A stretch of 13,091 nt of DNA from Auxenochlorella pyrenoidosa (GCA_001430745.1 KQ481977.1:1022040-1035130); one strand, 5' to 3'; shown: positions 1-12,238, counted from the stretch's first letter. A program made the numbers and translations. Notes: generated by a model from the letters alone, not told the origin.

Positions 1-1332
1 GCCACTGCCGCGGCGGGGTTAGTGGCGTCCCGCACAAAGGTGCGGCCGTGCTTGACCTGCCAGCCCCAGAAGAGCTGGCGCACCTCGGCGGCGGTGATGC
101 CCCGCGGCAGGCCCGTCACCTGCGGGTCGGCAAGAGGCAGGCGGGGCCAAGGGTGTTGAACAGGCAGCAGCGCCACGAGTCCAGGCCCTAGGAGCCCGGG
201 GGAACGAGGCACGCACCCAGCTGCCAGTGAGCCGGCCGACAGGGACATGCTGCTGGCCGAAGAGCAACTCGTGCCTCTTCCAAGTACCCCCCAAGGCGCT
301 GCCTTGGTGCGCAGCACCCACCTTGACAACAGACTCCATCTTCTGGTGTGGCCGCCGCGGCTTGGAGGCCTGCAGAGTGGCACAACGCAAGGCAGACTGT
401 TGCCGCCATGGCCAGGGGCGCGCATGCGCTCTGCCTGGCTGTGATTGCACGCTCCATCCTTCAGGTTGCCAGCTGCTGAACCCAGCGGAGTCAGCACGAG
501 CAGCAGTGCACAACGTGCGCAGCCCTGCCCTCTGCACAGCCTGCCAGCACCGCAGCAGCAGCCACCGCCGCCGCCGCGCCGCCACAGCAACAGCAGTGTG
601 CAGCCGCCCTGCCCTCTTGCCTTGGGCGCCCCCTCCAAGCTCTGCAGGTCGGCCGGGGTGGCATCCTCCTGGATGCTGACACGAACATACCTCTCCCCAA
701 ATTTTGGGCCGAAGATGTCCTGCACGGGGGCGCCGACGGGGGGCTGTGGGCTTGAGCGGGGGGCGCGGCGGCGGCGCATAGGCGGGAGCGCCGTAGCAGG
801 CAGCGGCGCACCTTGTCCTTGCTGCAGGCGCCCTCTGCCTGCTCCCTGGTGTCAAAGACAACATAGGCCTGCAAGAGGGGGTGGGTGGGACCATTAGGGA
901 AGACCCTGGTCGGGAAGGTGCAGCGAAAGGCGGCAAGCGTGGCGGCCGCTGCCTTCCAATGGCAGCGGCGAGGACGGCAGCTGCGAGGGCCCCAATGGGG
1001 TGGTGCATTGACACTCCTAGGCATGCAGCGCCCTTCCTGGAGTGTGCAAGGGGCGGGGGAGCGCGGGCAAGCAAAAAGCGCAAGGAGCAGTAGAGCCGCG
1101 CGCCGGGTGTGCTTTTCGCTGGGCTGCAGGGCAGCCCTTCCGCTGCCCCAATGAGCTCTGGAACGTCTACTGGCCCAATATTTACCTCGCCAGTGCTGCG
1201 GCGGGTCGTGAACGCGAGGTAGACAGCTGCAGGCTGCCACTCCTTCAGGAACTCGACCACGTCCTCCTTGGTGGCCTTGGTGGGCAGCCCGCGTAGTCGA
1301 ACCACTATGCCTCCCGCCGGTGCAAGCTCCAT
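1..1332 (-). CDS. RRM RNA-binding protein, hnRNP H/F-like (5' part; runs off the left edge)
   Basis: Exons on the minus strand are 1186-1332, 812-868, 621-719 and 1-119 (partial), all joined in phase 0. The start ATG at 1332 is directly preceded by an in-frame TGA. Exon 1 carries an RNP2-like strand (VRLRGLP, about residues 11-17) followed by the helix KEDVVEFLKEW. Exon 2 supplies the RNP1-like strand (AYVVFDTREQAEGA), and exon 3 completes the first RRM with FGERYVRVSI. Exon 4 opens a second RRM (VTGLPRGITAAEVRQLFWGW). The GLP loop and the helix following it are typical of the quasi-RRMs of hnRNP H/F, GRSF1 and ESRP proteins, which bind G-rich RNA and act in splicing or RNA processing; that role is inferred here. 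Introns are 869-1185 (317 bases), 720-811 (92) and 120-620 (501). The last has a GC donor (CCCAAG|GCAAGA). I see nothing else in the introns. Confidence 0.85.
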
Positions 1333-1889
1333 TCAGAACTTCACTCTCCAGAATCACACATTCTGCGCCTCTGCGCAGCCGGGGTTTGTAAAAGTGGAAT
1401 GTCGAGGCTTGGGGTGGGGTTTAAAACGGGAAGGAGGAAGCAGAATGACCACAAGCACGGCCGGGCCTGGCCTCTGCTGCGCTTTCGGCGCCCTGACTTG
1501 GGGCTCCTGATGCGCGAATCTGGCAGCTGTTGAAATATGAACTTCAGCACATCCTTCTTTCATTCATAGGCGTCGGCTTGCTGTTGCAGTGATTATAGGT
1601 TTTGATTCAAGCAAAAAACGCCACCAGAACCCCACCAAACACTCCCTGCTGGTCAGGCCCTCCCAGCTGCTGAGCACTGCTACGCCAGGCGTTCGACAGT
1701 GTATGAGACTTCACAGCTCGAGAACGCAGCAGTGCATACGCAAGTGTCAAAGCAGCCGGGAGCCATTACATGTTCAATGGTGTGGCCAAGCCAGGATGCT
1801 AGATCGCATCATCACGTCGGCTCGTGCCTCGCCCCAACCGCTGCCAGCCCTGCCCCACCGCCAGCGCTGCCGCCTCGGTGCGCCACCCC
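1333..1889. promoter_or_regulatory. Intergenic: promoter/5' UTR of the RRM gene and 3' UTR of the plastid membrane protein gene
   Basis: This spacer lies between two minus-strand genes. The half next to 1333 must hold the RRM gene promoter and 5' leader. The half next to 1889 is the 3' UTR of the gene upstream on that strand. It is less GC-rich than the exons. I see no TATA box that I would call, no tRNA and no protein-like open frame. Short open frames here have no family resemblance. Confidence 0.5.
1766..1770 (-). terminator. Probable poly(A) signal TGTAA for the plastid membrane protein gene
   Basis: TTACA on the plus strand reads TGTAA on the minus strand, about 120 bases past the stop codon at 1890. 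TGTAA is the usual poly(A) signal of green algae. A five-base motif occurs by chance, so the call rests on its position. Confidence 0.5.
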
Positions 1890-3333
1890 TCAGTAGCGGG
1901 ACCCGCGGTTCTTGAAGTCCTCCCGCTTCTTCAGCAGGTCGTCAAACTCGCGCAGCTCGGCCTCGCGCTCCCTGCGCTCCCTGCACGCCACGCGCCCTGG
2001 CGCATGCACTGTGAGAGGAGGTGCCAACCGGCGCTGCAGCAGGCAACTTCACATGCACATGCTGACCAGGAGCCTCTCCTCAAGGGTGCGCCAGCCGCGG
2101 CTGCACGCCAGAGTCCCGCCTCCTCGCTGCAACGCGCTGCACACTGGCGGGCCATGCAACCCACAGCACGGCTCCAGCATGCCAGGGCCCCGTCCGCTCC
2201 TGCACCCAGGCGCCCACACCCCTGCCCATGCAGCGCCGGCGCGGCGCGGCCGCCCGCCCACCCTCTCCTGCCCCCTGGACGCACTTGAGCACCTCGTCCC
2301 GCCAGTCGCGGTCGTCCACGGTCTCCGCCTCCACGTCAATGGTGCCGTCGGGGCTGACGCGCGGCCCGCCCTCGCCGCCGCCCCCGCCAAAGAGCTGCTG
2401 CGCGACCGAGGCCCCCAGCCAGAGGCCGCCGCCCACCAGGACCAGCTGGATGAGCGAGGGCAGCAGCAGCGCGCCGCCCGCGATGGTGGCAAACACGCCT
2501 GCGGGGGAAGCGGGGCGGCAGAGGTGGAGGGGTGGGAGTGCGGGCGCTGCATGGGCACGAAGGACTGCCTGCACCCAACGCACCCAGCGGAGTGGCACAG
2601 GAAGGAGCCGGAGAACCCCGGCAGGCTGGCTACGCTGCCAGGCCCTGCCGCCCAGCAGGACCCGACCCGCGCACCCGCCGCCATTCCGCCGGCCATGAGC
2701 GCGGGCATGCCAAACAGCGCCACCAGGAGGGGCAGGAAGACGGAGGAGACGGAGAAGAAGGCGGCCGCCGCTGCGATGGCCACCCCCAGCGACAGCGCCG
2801 AGAACACCAGGCCGCCCACCAGCGGGCCCACCAGCGAGGCCACCACCAGCAGGCCCAGGCCGGGCAGCGCATACTTCTTGACCAGCTCGGTGGGGTCCAG
2901 GCGGCCCACTGGGCGGCCGCCGCCACGCGGCTGGCGCCGGCCTGCGCAGGCGTGACGAGCACGGCACGCGAGGCAGGCGCCTGGGTGGTGCGGCGGTTCG
3001 TGAAGGATCCCACCCACCATGTGCACGGCTGTATCTAGCCCGAAAAAGCCAGCAGCAAAGACAGGCGCTTGGCATTTGTGCGGCTGAGCCCAGGTGGGAA
3101 CTACGCTCACCACCGCCACCGCCTCGGTACGCTGCCGCCAGAGGGAGCCGCTGCCGCTGCTGCTGCCTCGCTGCCGCCGTCTGGCGCCGGAATTGGGCCC
3201 TCAACCTCAGCGGCGCCAAGCTGCGGGTCCTCCAAGCCGCTGCCCCCTGGGTGGCGAGGCTACGGCGGGCAAAAGAGACCGGGACAGCCATTCTTTCGGA
3301 GCTGGATCGGGATAGGAATAACGAGCAATCCAC
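1890..3333 (-). CDS. Probable plastid-targeted multi-pass membrane protein, family not recognised
   Basis: Exons are 3111-3333, 2675-2941, 2285-2498 and 1890-1980. Intron phases are 1, 1 and 2, with donors GTGAGC, GTGCGC and GTGCGT, giving 264 residues. A second in-frame ATG at 3291 would give 250 residues and starts a better transit-like sequence (MAVPVSFARRSLATQ). Residues 1 to about 85 are rich in Arg, Ala, Gln and Ser with few acids, as in a chloroplast transit peptide; this is inference. A DPTELVKKY motif (about 90-98) precedes an almost continuous hydrophobic block (about 100-198), enough for three or four membrane spans rich in Gly, Ala, Val and Leu. A Gly-rich hinge and an acidic stretch (TIDVEAETVDDRDWRDE) follow. 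The tail is highly charged (KERREREAELREF, then LLKKREDFKNRGSRY) and looks helical. Intron 3 (1981-2284, 304 bases) shows nothing special. I do not assign a function. The head-to-head neighbour is a chloroplast APS kinase gene. Confidence 0.8.
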
Positions 3334-3538
3334 TGATGAACGGGTGGCTCAAGGGGCCAATGCCTGGCACGGCAGGGCCTATCATGCATGGGTTGCCAGC
3401 TCGGCACTCTTGAAACTGGGAGCTTTCTTGCCGTCCTGTCTGCCCCAGACGCCTTTGCTTCGCTGCTAGTAGCTGCTGAGGGGGACGGAGACCGCCCAGA
3501 CGCCCACAGGCCTGCTGCAGTTCAACAGCAGTGGCAGT
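3334..3538. promoter_or_regulatory. Short divergent (bidirectional) promoter region
   Basis: Only about 205 bases separate the minus-strand start at 3333 from the plus-strand APS kinase start at 3539, so both promoters and 5' leaders must share this space or overlap the coding regions. I see no TATA box. In-frame TAG codons lie upstream of the APS kinase ATG near 3468-3473, with no ATG between, which supports that start. Confidence 0.55.
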
Positions 3539-5867
<2,329 letters not shown>

Positions 5868-6555
5868 GGCAGCGCGCCGCGCCAGGAGCGCCGCCGTGAC
5901 GCCCGGCAGGGCGGCCCTGCCCTTGACAATGGATCCCTGGCACTCGTTGCAGCCCTCTGAAACCCAAATGACCCTGCACAACCTCCAGCACTGCTCTCCC
6001 CTGCTCCTCTCTCCCTGCGGACCCACCACCTGCCCCGCCCCGCCCACACCTACCTAGCTCTTTGCTGCGCAACCAGCCCGGCGGCCCCTTCTCCTGCCAG
6101 CCAGCAGGGTGCCGACCCTCCTGGCCATTCCTGAGGCATACCACAGCTTGTACACTCCTGCAAGCACTCGCTTCTGAAACCTGCTGCCACCAACCGCCTG
6201 TAAGGCTTTCTTTGTGCAGGCAGCGCTTGCCACAGTCGAGCAGCGCTGACCTTTGCTGCTGAGGAGCTTGCACCACACAAGCGGAAGCATGCAACAGGGG
6301 TTCTGGCAGCCAGAATAACCTTGGGAGGCAGCGCGAACAGTGGAGCAAGCAAGCAAAAGGACAACAAGTGTGGCTGGGCGCTTAGAATGGTGCTCTCACT
6401 GGTTCCAGACAGAAAGTGCTGCAATGCAAGGACTGCCAGATGAAAGGCAACTGCGCGGAAATGAAATGTCGAGCAGACGCAACGAAATGTCAAGTGACGG
6501 GTCCGATCACTGTCATCGGAGGGAAAGGGCGCGGCCAGCCCTCGCATGGCGGCGC
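5868..6555. other. Convergent intergenic region: 3' UTRs of the APS kinase and the membrane protein gene
   Basis: Two genes end towards each other here, the plus-strand stop at 5865-5867 and the minus-strand stop at 6556-6558. The part near 5900-6060 is C-rich; the part near 6100-6550 is more mixed. A motif GAAATGTC occurs twice near 6461-6492. I see no RNA gene and no credible coding frame. Confidence 0.5.
6199..6203 (+). terminator. Probable poly(A) signal TGTAA for APS kinase
   Basis: TGTAA lies about 330 bases past the APS kinase stop, a usual 3' UTR length for a green alga. It is the only plus-strand copy I noticed in this spacer. Confidence 0.5.
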
Positions 6556-9397
6556 TCACGGGAAGGCAATTCTGTGCCAGGCCGCCGCCATAGTGGCCAG
6601 AAAGGCGACCAGGGCAGCCGTGGTGACGCTCGGGCGTAGCGCATGCAGGGCGCGCTCAGCCCACACCCACTGCCAGTCGTCCAGGTGCGAGGGCTGCCTG
6701 GCGCGCAGGCGCGCCCAGCGCGCCTGCCAGCGCTGCTGCTCGGCAAAGCCCCGCAGGGGCAGCAGTGCAGACAGCTGGGCAACAGCTAGAGGGTCCGACA
6801 GGGGTACAGCGGTGGCAACGGCGCCCAGAATGCTGGCGCTGCCGCCTGTGCCCTGGGGCTGCCCGGATGTGCCAGCACCACGGGGCTGGCTGCATTGGCT
6901 AGAGCTGCTGCTCTCTGAGCTTGTGGAGGGTCTGCTGCTGCAGGAGGGCTCTCTGAAGCCAAAGCCCCACACCTGGCGGCCAGAAACCGGGGGGCGGGAG
7001 GGGCAGCACAGTCTGACGCCTGTGCAGCAAACAGGGCCAGCTTAGAAGGCAGCAGTCAGCTGAGAGGTGAGCAGCTGTGGAAGCAGCTTTGCTCTGCTGA
7101 ACGCCCTTGGCGCTGTCTGCTTCCTTGGTGGACCTTCGACCAGCGCCCCCCTCCCCCCACCACCATCACCACAACACCACACACACACACACACACAGCA
7201 AACGTGCACTAGCAGCACTCACCTCTGCCTGCTGGCGGCGATGCTCCCGGTCGAGGCGCCGCCCCTCCGCCCGCCAGGTCTTGTAGGCCCGCACCTGCGC
7301 AGGGGCGGTGGACAGGGGATTCGCGGGGCAGGCTGGGCATGAGAGCCAGATGACTTTGCCAGGCTTTAAACGGGACAACACACAGCGTGGCTTGGCAGCC
7401 AGACACGGAGGGTGGGTCACCTGGTGAGCTGATGCCAGCACGAGGGGCAGCAGCCCCGCCACCCAGAACTGCAGCACCGCCAGCACTGCAGAGCGAGGGC
7501 CAGGGGGGCAGGCTCAGGCGGCACAGCATGGCATGGGTGGGGTGTTGATGGGACGTGCTTTGCTTGCAGCGCAGCCTGGCAGCTGCCATGCAACGCATCC
7601 ATAGGATACAACCCCATCCACACCAGGCGCAGGGCGGAAGCATCACCAGGAGCGCACCGCAGTAGCAGTGGCGGTGCGGGTGCCCACGCACAACGCCCGC
7701 CGCCAGCAGCAGCGGCTCCAGGGGCGCCACCAGTGGCTCCAGCAGGCGGTAGGCCACCTCCATGCGCCAGCGGCTCCCCCTGTGCTGCATGCATGTGCTA
7801 CAAAGGCGGGGGCCCCGTGCTGAGGTGGCAGCTGCCCACGCAAGGCTGCAGGCTGCCATGCTTACAGGGGGCAGCCTGAAAAACAGCAGGCCCTGTGGCG
7901 CGTGGTGGCGAGTGCGACACGGGGGGGGGGAGAGAAGGTGAAGGTTTGAGAGCTGGCAGAGAGGGTTGCAGCGGCTGGTGCCCGGAGCGGTCCTGCTTCC
8001 AGGTCGGCTCCAGCGCCGGCCCAGCTGAAAGAAGGGCAATGTATAACAGACGGGCCAGGGCCCAGGCTGCCAGGGGCTGGCAGCCAATCCTGCCTGATAA
8101 CTCTGCCATCATTGCAGCGCAGAGTGAGGAAACCACCGACACACAGCGCTACGGCAAGAGCTGGCCCTTGCCTGCGCGTCGCCCCAGAGCCTGTGCGCGA
8201 CCACGGAGAGCAGAGCATCGCGGAACAGCACACACACAGGGGCAGGTCTGGCCAGGAGCCAGGCCTGGCAAGTGCAGGCATCCGCTCCCCTCAAGCCGAC
8301 CTGTTTAGACCGGCCCATCCAGGCAACCTGGCACAGCTGGCTGGCCGCCCCACACTCACCAAGGCGCAGGCTGACAGCGCAATCTCACCAGCATGCTGGA
8401 GCAGGCGCCGCTGAGCGCGACAAAGCACAGCAGCCAGCTGAGGGCAGCGGCCAGGTCGCTGCGGTCTGGTGGGCCGACAAAGCAGGGACCGGGGTGCCAG
8501 ATGGCCCCGCCCGCGTCGCTGCCTGCAGCCTCGTGGTTGAGGGGTGGGTGGTAGGGTGGGCCCACAGTCGCAAGTGAGGATCCTGTCCAGGCATGCGGGA
8601 TGGGCCCAGGACGCTGCACACCAGGACAGTCGATGCATGCCAGACAGACCATTTGCTTCCAGAAAACTTGCGAGCATACAGCAGATTGTGAAATAAGCAG
8701 GGGGCCAGGGTACTGGTGCGCAAACCATACATGGACTGGCCAGCCCACGTGCAGGCCAGGGCACCAAGTCGCTGGCTCAAGGGAATGCAGGGCACTGAGC
8801 ACCTCCCACCTAGCAGTACGGCGTGCGAGAGAAGCCCCACGCTGTTGGCCTGCCGCTTGAAGGCGGCTGGGGCGCGGATCAGGGCCACCAGGCAGGCCGC
8901 TGCCGCCCCGACCTGCATCAAAGGGGACGGGCAGGCCTCTGGCGGCTTTAATGAGCTAGCTAGCAGCTGCCCTCCCCCATGCCGACACCCCCGCCCCCTG
9001 AAGGCCTTGCCAAGGCCATAATTTAAATGCTTGCATCAAACCACACAGCCTCCCGGCTCTGCGGTGCGCTGGCCCGCCAGTGCACCTGCGCGGCGCTCAT
9101 CCACAGCGCAGGGGTCCAAGCTCGGCGAGCCAAGGCCTGGAGCAGCCCCGGCAGGGAGAAAGCCACCAGGGCGAGCAGGCGCAGCGCCTCCTGCTGCTGG
9201 GAGCCTTGCGCAGCCAAGTGCGCAGCGAAACTGGGCAGGCGGGCCAGCTTGGCGGGCACCGCTGCAGCAGCCGCCGACGGGGTCGGCGCGCCAGGTGTGA
9301 CGCCAGCGCTGGCGCCGGCGCCCCTCCTGAGTTGTGCATCGGGGGCTCTCGCGAGCTTCCCTTCGTCGTTGCTCGAGCTCTCTGCCCACGGAGCCAT
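6556..9397 (-). CDS. Predicted multi-pass membrane protein, family not recognised
   Basis: Proposed exons: 9047-9397, 8803-8912, 8389-8458, 8172-8264, 7688-7784, 7421-7485, 7223-7294 and 6556-6972. Together they keep frame and give 424 residues. The N-terminus is Ala/Pro-rich. Hydrophobic stretches fall at about 71-90, 116-132, 140-177, 187-200, 222-260 and 401-417. A basic loop follows (VRAYKTWRAEGRRLDREHR, 263-281), then a Ser-rich linker (297-311) and a Trp/Arg-rich segment (RWQARWARLRARQ, 367-379) before the last span. Clear donors are GTGAGA after exon 3 and GTGAGT after exon 7. The donor after exon 4 is GC (GCGCAG|GCAAGG). Least certain are the exon 1 and 2 donors, all of exon 4, and the exon 5 donor, where a site at CTACTGC|GGTGCGC's GT would also hold frame. 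Introns of 344 bases (8459-8802) and 387 bases (7785-8171) may hide further exons. An upstream in-frame ATG at 9688 would lengthen the protein. Function unknown. Confidence 0.55.
7178..7197 (+). repeat. CA dinucleotide microsatellite in an intron of the membrane protein gene
   Basis: Ten CA units inside the last intron (6973-7222) of the minus-strand gene. In the transcript it reads as a UG repeat just downstream of the exon 7 donor at 7222-7221. UG repeats can bind splicing factors in other eukaryotes; whether that matters here is unknown. Confidence 0.85.
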
Positions 9398-9930
9398 GCG
9401 CGCGAAGCGCTCGGTGCAGACTCTCGGGCGCAGCTGAACCGAAGCCTGCAGTGGGGTCCCCCGGCGTAGCTTGATGTGCGGGGCAAAGTTTTTGAGCTTG
9501 GAACAAGAGGTGGGCAGATAGCTTAATAGCTTTCGGAAAAATTTGCCCCGGGCACAGCCACGAAGTCCGTATCTACGTTTCGCGGTTAACGGCACTCCCC
9601 CGCTCTTTGTTATAGCTAGAGTTCCCCTAATATCACAGGAAAGCAGAAAGGGGCTCTCAAGGGTGTCGCGCAATAGAGGGGCGGTCATGCTGGCGGTGGC
9701 CGCAGCCCTCCTCCGCAGCGTGGTCTGCTGCGCCGCCCAGGAATTTGACGGCAAGCGTGCAGCTTTTTCTTCTGAAAAGGGGTAGGCATTTGATTTGTCA
9801 AAGACAATTTCACGCTGGAATAGCAACCGCTACAAACCTATGGCAAAATTCTCATGCACCGCAGCACAGCAAGCCGCGCCAAGTCTCCTGCAGCCCAACC
9901 TTGGACGGGCGCTGCTAACCATCAGCATCG
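9398..9930. promoter_or_regulatory. Divergent intergenic region with an AT-richer core
   Basis: This spacer separates the minus-strand start at 9397 from the plus-strand start at 9931. Its middle (about 9480-9850) is clearly richer in A and T than the flanking exons, as expected of promoters and 5' leaders. A small inverted repeat TTGTC-AAA-GACAA lies at 9795-9807. The minus strand stays open through most of the region, so an N-terminal extension of the membrane protein cannot be fully excluded. I see no clear TATA box. Confidence 0.55.
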
Positions 9931-11588
9931 ATGGAGCGCGGCAGGGAGCCCTCAGCAGCAGCAGCCGCTGCAACTCAGGGGGAGCGGCAGGGCAGCCCTA
10001 CGGCCTTGGAGCAGCTGCTGCAGGATGCCTACTCCAGAGCTGCTGCCTCTGGCGCCCATGCGGAGCAGCTCCACGAGGCGCTGCACGAGCAGCACCTGCT
10101 GCTGGAGGCAACAGCGGGGCGGGCGGTGGCGGCGGAGCGGGCGGCTGCGGAACGCCAGGAAGAGCTTGAGCAGGCTCATGAGCAGCTGCAGCAGGCGCGC
10201 CAGGAGGCCGAGGTGGCCACCGGCTGGGTGCGGCAGCTGGCGCGTGCCGTGGAGCAGGCACAGCGACAGGCAGCAGCAGCCGAGGCGGCTGCGGCAGACC
10301 GGTGCGAGCAGTATCGAGCTGCCCTGGCAGGTCTGGGCGCACGGCTGGGGGACATGCAGGGCCAGCTGCGGGCTGCAGAGTGCCGCACTGCAGAGTCTGA
10401 GCACGAGGCCGCCACCCTGCGGCAGTGGCTGCAGGCAGCGCAGCAGCGCCTGGCTGTTGCCGAGGCTGCTCTCCTGGGCCAGCAGCAGCTGCAGCAATAC
10501 CAACAGCAGGGGCACCAGGAGCAACATCAGGCACCGCCGCCGCCACCTCCTGCACGGGTCCAGCCAGGGCAGGCCCAGCCCCTGACTGCTGCCCTGGCAA
10601 CGCTCCCTGGGATTGAGCAGCGGATGCGCATGCATGGCGGCGAGGCGCAGGCTGACACAGGCAAGGCACGCGAACGCAACCTGCCCCCTCAGCGGTACCT
10701 GCGTGCGCTTGATGCTCCATGCTCCTGTCGCCCCTCGTGCATGCTGCCAGTGCCTGCGTGACATACACTTGTCACCAGCCCATGCCCTCGCCGTGCTGCC
10801 CGCCTGCTCGCAGGTCCCGGGCCACTCGTTGTGCGCCGCCATGGCCTGCAGCACGCCGACAGCCTCACGCCAGTCCCGACCCCAACCGCCACCGCGAGCA
10901 TGGCTGGCATAGCCTCTGCCGCGCCCTCTGCCCCTGGATCACCACCTGCACCAGCCGGCTCCCCCTCTGGACGCGGCCTGGAGGGAGTGCAAGGCTGTGC
11001 TGGCCATGCCGACTATCCATTCCCCATCCCACTGCCGCTGCCAGTCTCGGGGCAGCAGGCTCAGCACATCGATGAGCTGACAGCCAGCCTGGCAGCCCTG
11101 CCCATGGTATCTGCAAAGGCGGCGCCAGCGCATGGGACAGCCTCCAGATGGCCAGCAGCACAGCCTGCTGGGGTGGCAGAGGAGGCCGCCACCGGTGGCC
11201 TGAAAGGCAGCCTTGCAACAAGAGGGCAGCCCCCCGTTGCCTCCCTGCCTCGCTCGCCAAACAGCGGAGGTGCTCTGCGTCCACAGGCCAGAAGCTTCCA
11301 GCTGCCGGCCGCGGGCAGCCTGAACAGTGCCAGCAGCCAAGAGAGGAGGAGGAGGGGCAGCCGGAGGAGGGCTGGGATGCAGGCCAGGAGGAGGGCGGCG
11401 CCGAGCTGTCAGGCTGGGAGCAGGAGCACTCGCAGGAGGAGGAGGCGTGGGAGGAGGGCGAGGAGGAGGGGGGCTGGGGCCAGCCTGAGGAGGCGGTGCC
11501 TGGAGGCGGCCCGCCGGCGCTGCACAACAGGGCCACAGCCCTGCGGCCCACAGCCCGGCCCTTTGTTCCCAGCTGGGCCTCGCTCTGA
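9931..11588 (+). CDS. Coiled-coil protein with proline-rich linker and Glu/Trp-rich C-terminus, function unknown
   Basis: Proposed exons are 9931-10702, 10814-11194 and 11287-11588 (phases 1 and 1), giving 484 residues. An in-frame TAA lies 15 bases before the start ATG. Residues about 25-190 are a long Ala/Glu/Gln helix with heptad-like spacing of Leu and Ala (for example EELEQAHEQLQQARQEAEV), a likely coiled coil. A Gln-rich end (184-200) and a PPPPPP run (202-207) follow. Exon 2 is Pro/Ala/Ser-rich and looks disordered. Exon 3 is acidic (about 403-453) with tryptophans at 414, 428, 439 and 448. Donor 1 is CTGC|GTGCGC with acceptor CTCGCAG. Intron 2 (92 bases) has a weak donor (ACCG|GTGGCC). 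It is invoked because it moves the frame from an Arg-rich reading of the purine tract to the acidic reading. Without it, exon 2 would stay open to about 11667. Probably a cytosolic or cytoskeletal scaffold, but no family is recognised. Confidence 0.6.
11340..11475 (+). repeat. GAG/GGA purine-rich low-complexity tract within the coiled-coil protein gene
   Basis: Runs of GAGGAGGAG, separated by short GC-rich breaks, make almost the whole segment purine on this strand. In the chosen frame it encodes the acidic Glu/Gly/Trp region. The other open frame reads it as poly-Arg. Confidence 0.8.
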
Positions 11589-12238
11589 AGACTTGCAAAG
11601 CATGCAGGGTGGGCTGCAGCCAGCCTTCCAGCCAGCAGCGACCCGGTGCTGTCCTCTCTTAGATTGAAGACAGGCTGTTAATCAAGGGCTTCTGCTAGCT
11701 CTTGCCTGCAGCCGGCAGGCAGGAACCCAGTTTGCCCAGCTGCCTGCCTCTATCACATATTAATGCCTTGCTGCAAATTTTGGCCTGCTTGCAATGCCTT
11801 TTGTTGTTCTGACTGCGCACGAGGAAGCCTGTGCAGGTATTGCCTCTCCCAGATGACTGCAATGCGAAGCCGACAACTATAGCGAGAAAGAACAATAGGG
11901 ATGGACTGGGCAGCCACTCCAGTTCACATGGCAGAATCGCTCTTCGTGTTGAAGCTCTGACGACCCACAAGGGGTCAGCCAGGCAGAGGGAAGCCAAACA
12001 CCGTAGACTAGTGGAGTCTTTCCCAACACCTCGTTGACTGGTCAGCAAAGCAAAGCACAGCGTAGGCACTGCGCACTGTTGACTTCAATGCCTCCTGATG
12101 TTGTCTTACTTTGCACCAGAACACATTTCTGCACAAAACAGCCCTGACCTCGAGAGCTCTGAGCTGTCCCGGAGCGCACCCGGTTGAAACTTGGCAACCA
12201 GCCTCGGCAGCCGATCCTCTGTCCCAAACCCAGCCCAG
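11589..12238. other. Intergenic: 3' UTR of the coiled-coil gene and promoter/5' UTR of the acyl-activating enzyme gene
   Basis: Two plus-strand genes flank this region. It is less GC-rich than the exons, especially near 11750-11900. A small inverted repeat TGCCTGC / GCAGGCA with a five-base loop sits at 11703-11721. I found no TGTAA signal for the upstream gene, so its 3' end is undefined. No RNA gene or coding frame is convincing. Confidence 0.5.

Noticed and set aside
1285..1310. GTAGTCGAACC reminiscent of a tRNA T-arm
   Set aside because: It lies inside exon 1 of the RRM gene and no cloverleaf could be built around it.
1386..1390. TGTAA on the plus strand as a poly(A) signal
   Set aside because: No plus-strand gene ends near it, so it is probably a chance match.
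1912..2955. Long plus-strand open frame (347 codons) opposite the plastid membrane protein gene
   Set aside because: It is low-complexity Pro/Ala/Arg sequence with no recognisable domain. The minus-strand reading gives a coherent membrane protein with proper splice sites.
2049..3119. Unspliced minus-strand open frame of 356 codons covering most of the plastid membrane protein gene
   Set aside because: It includes the hydrophobic exon but reads through introns. The spliced model has good GT-AG sites and keeps phase at all three introns.
7862..8142. Possible extra exon of the membrane protein gene, including a strong acceptor-like CTTCTTTCAG near 8020
   Set aside because: The acceptor looks good, but I found no donor that joins it in frame to the next exon. 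I left it as intron and lowered the gene's confidence.
9543..9785. Plus-strand open frame of 80 codons in the divergent promoter
   Set aside because: Short, no family resemblance, and it lies in AT-richer sequence that fits a promoter or 5' leader.
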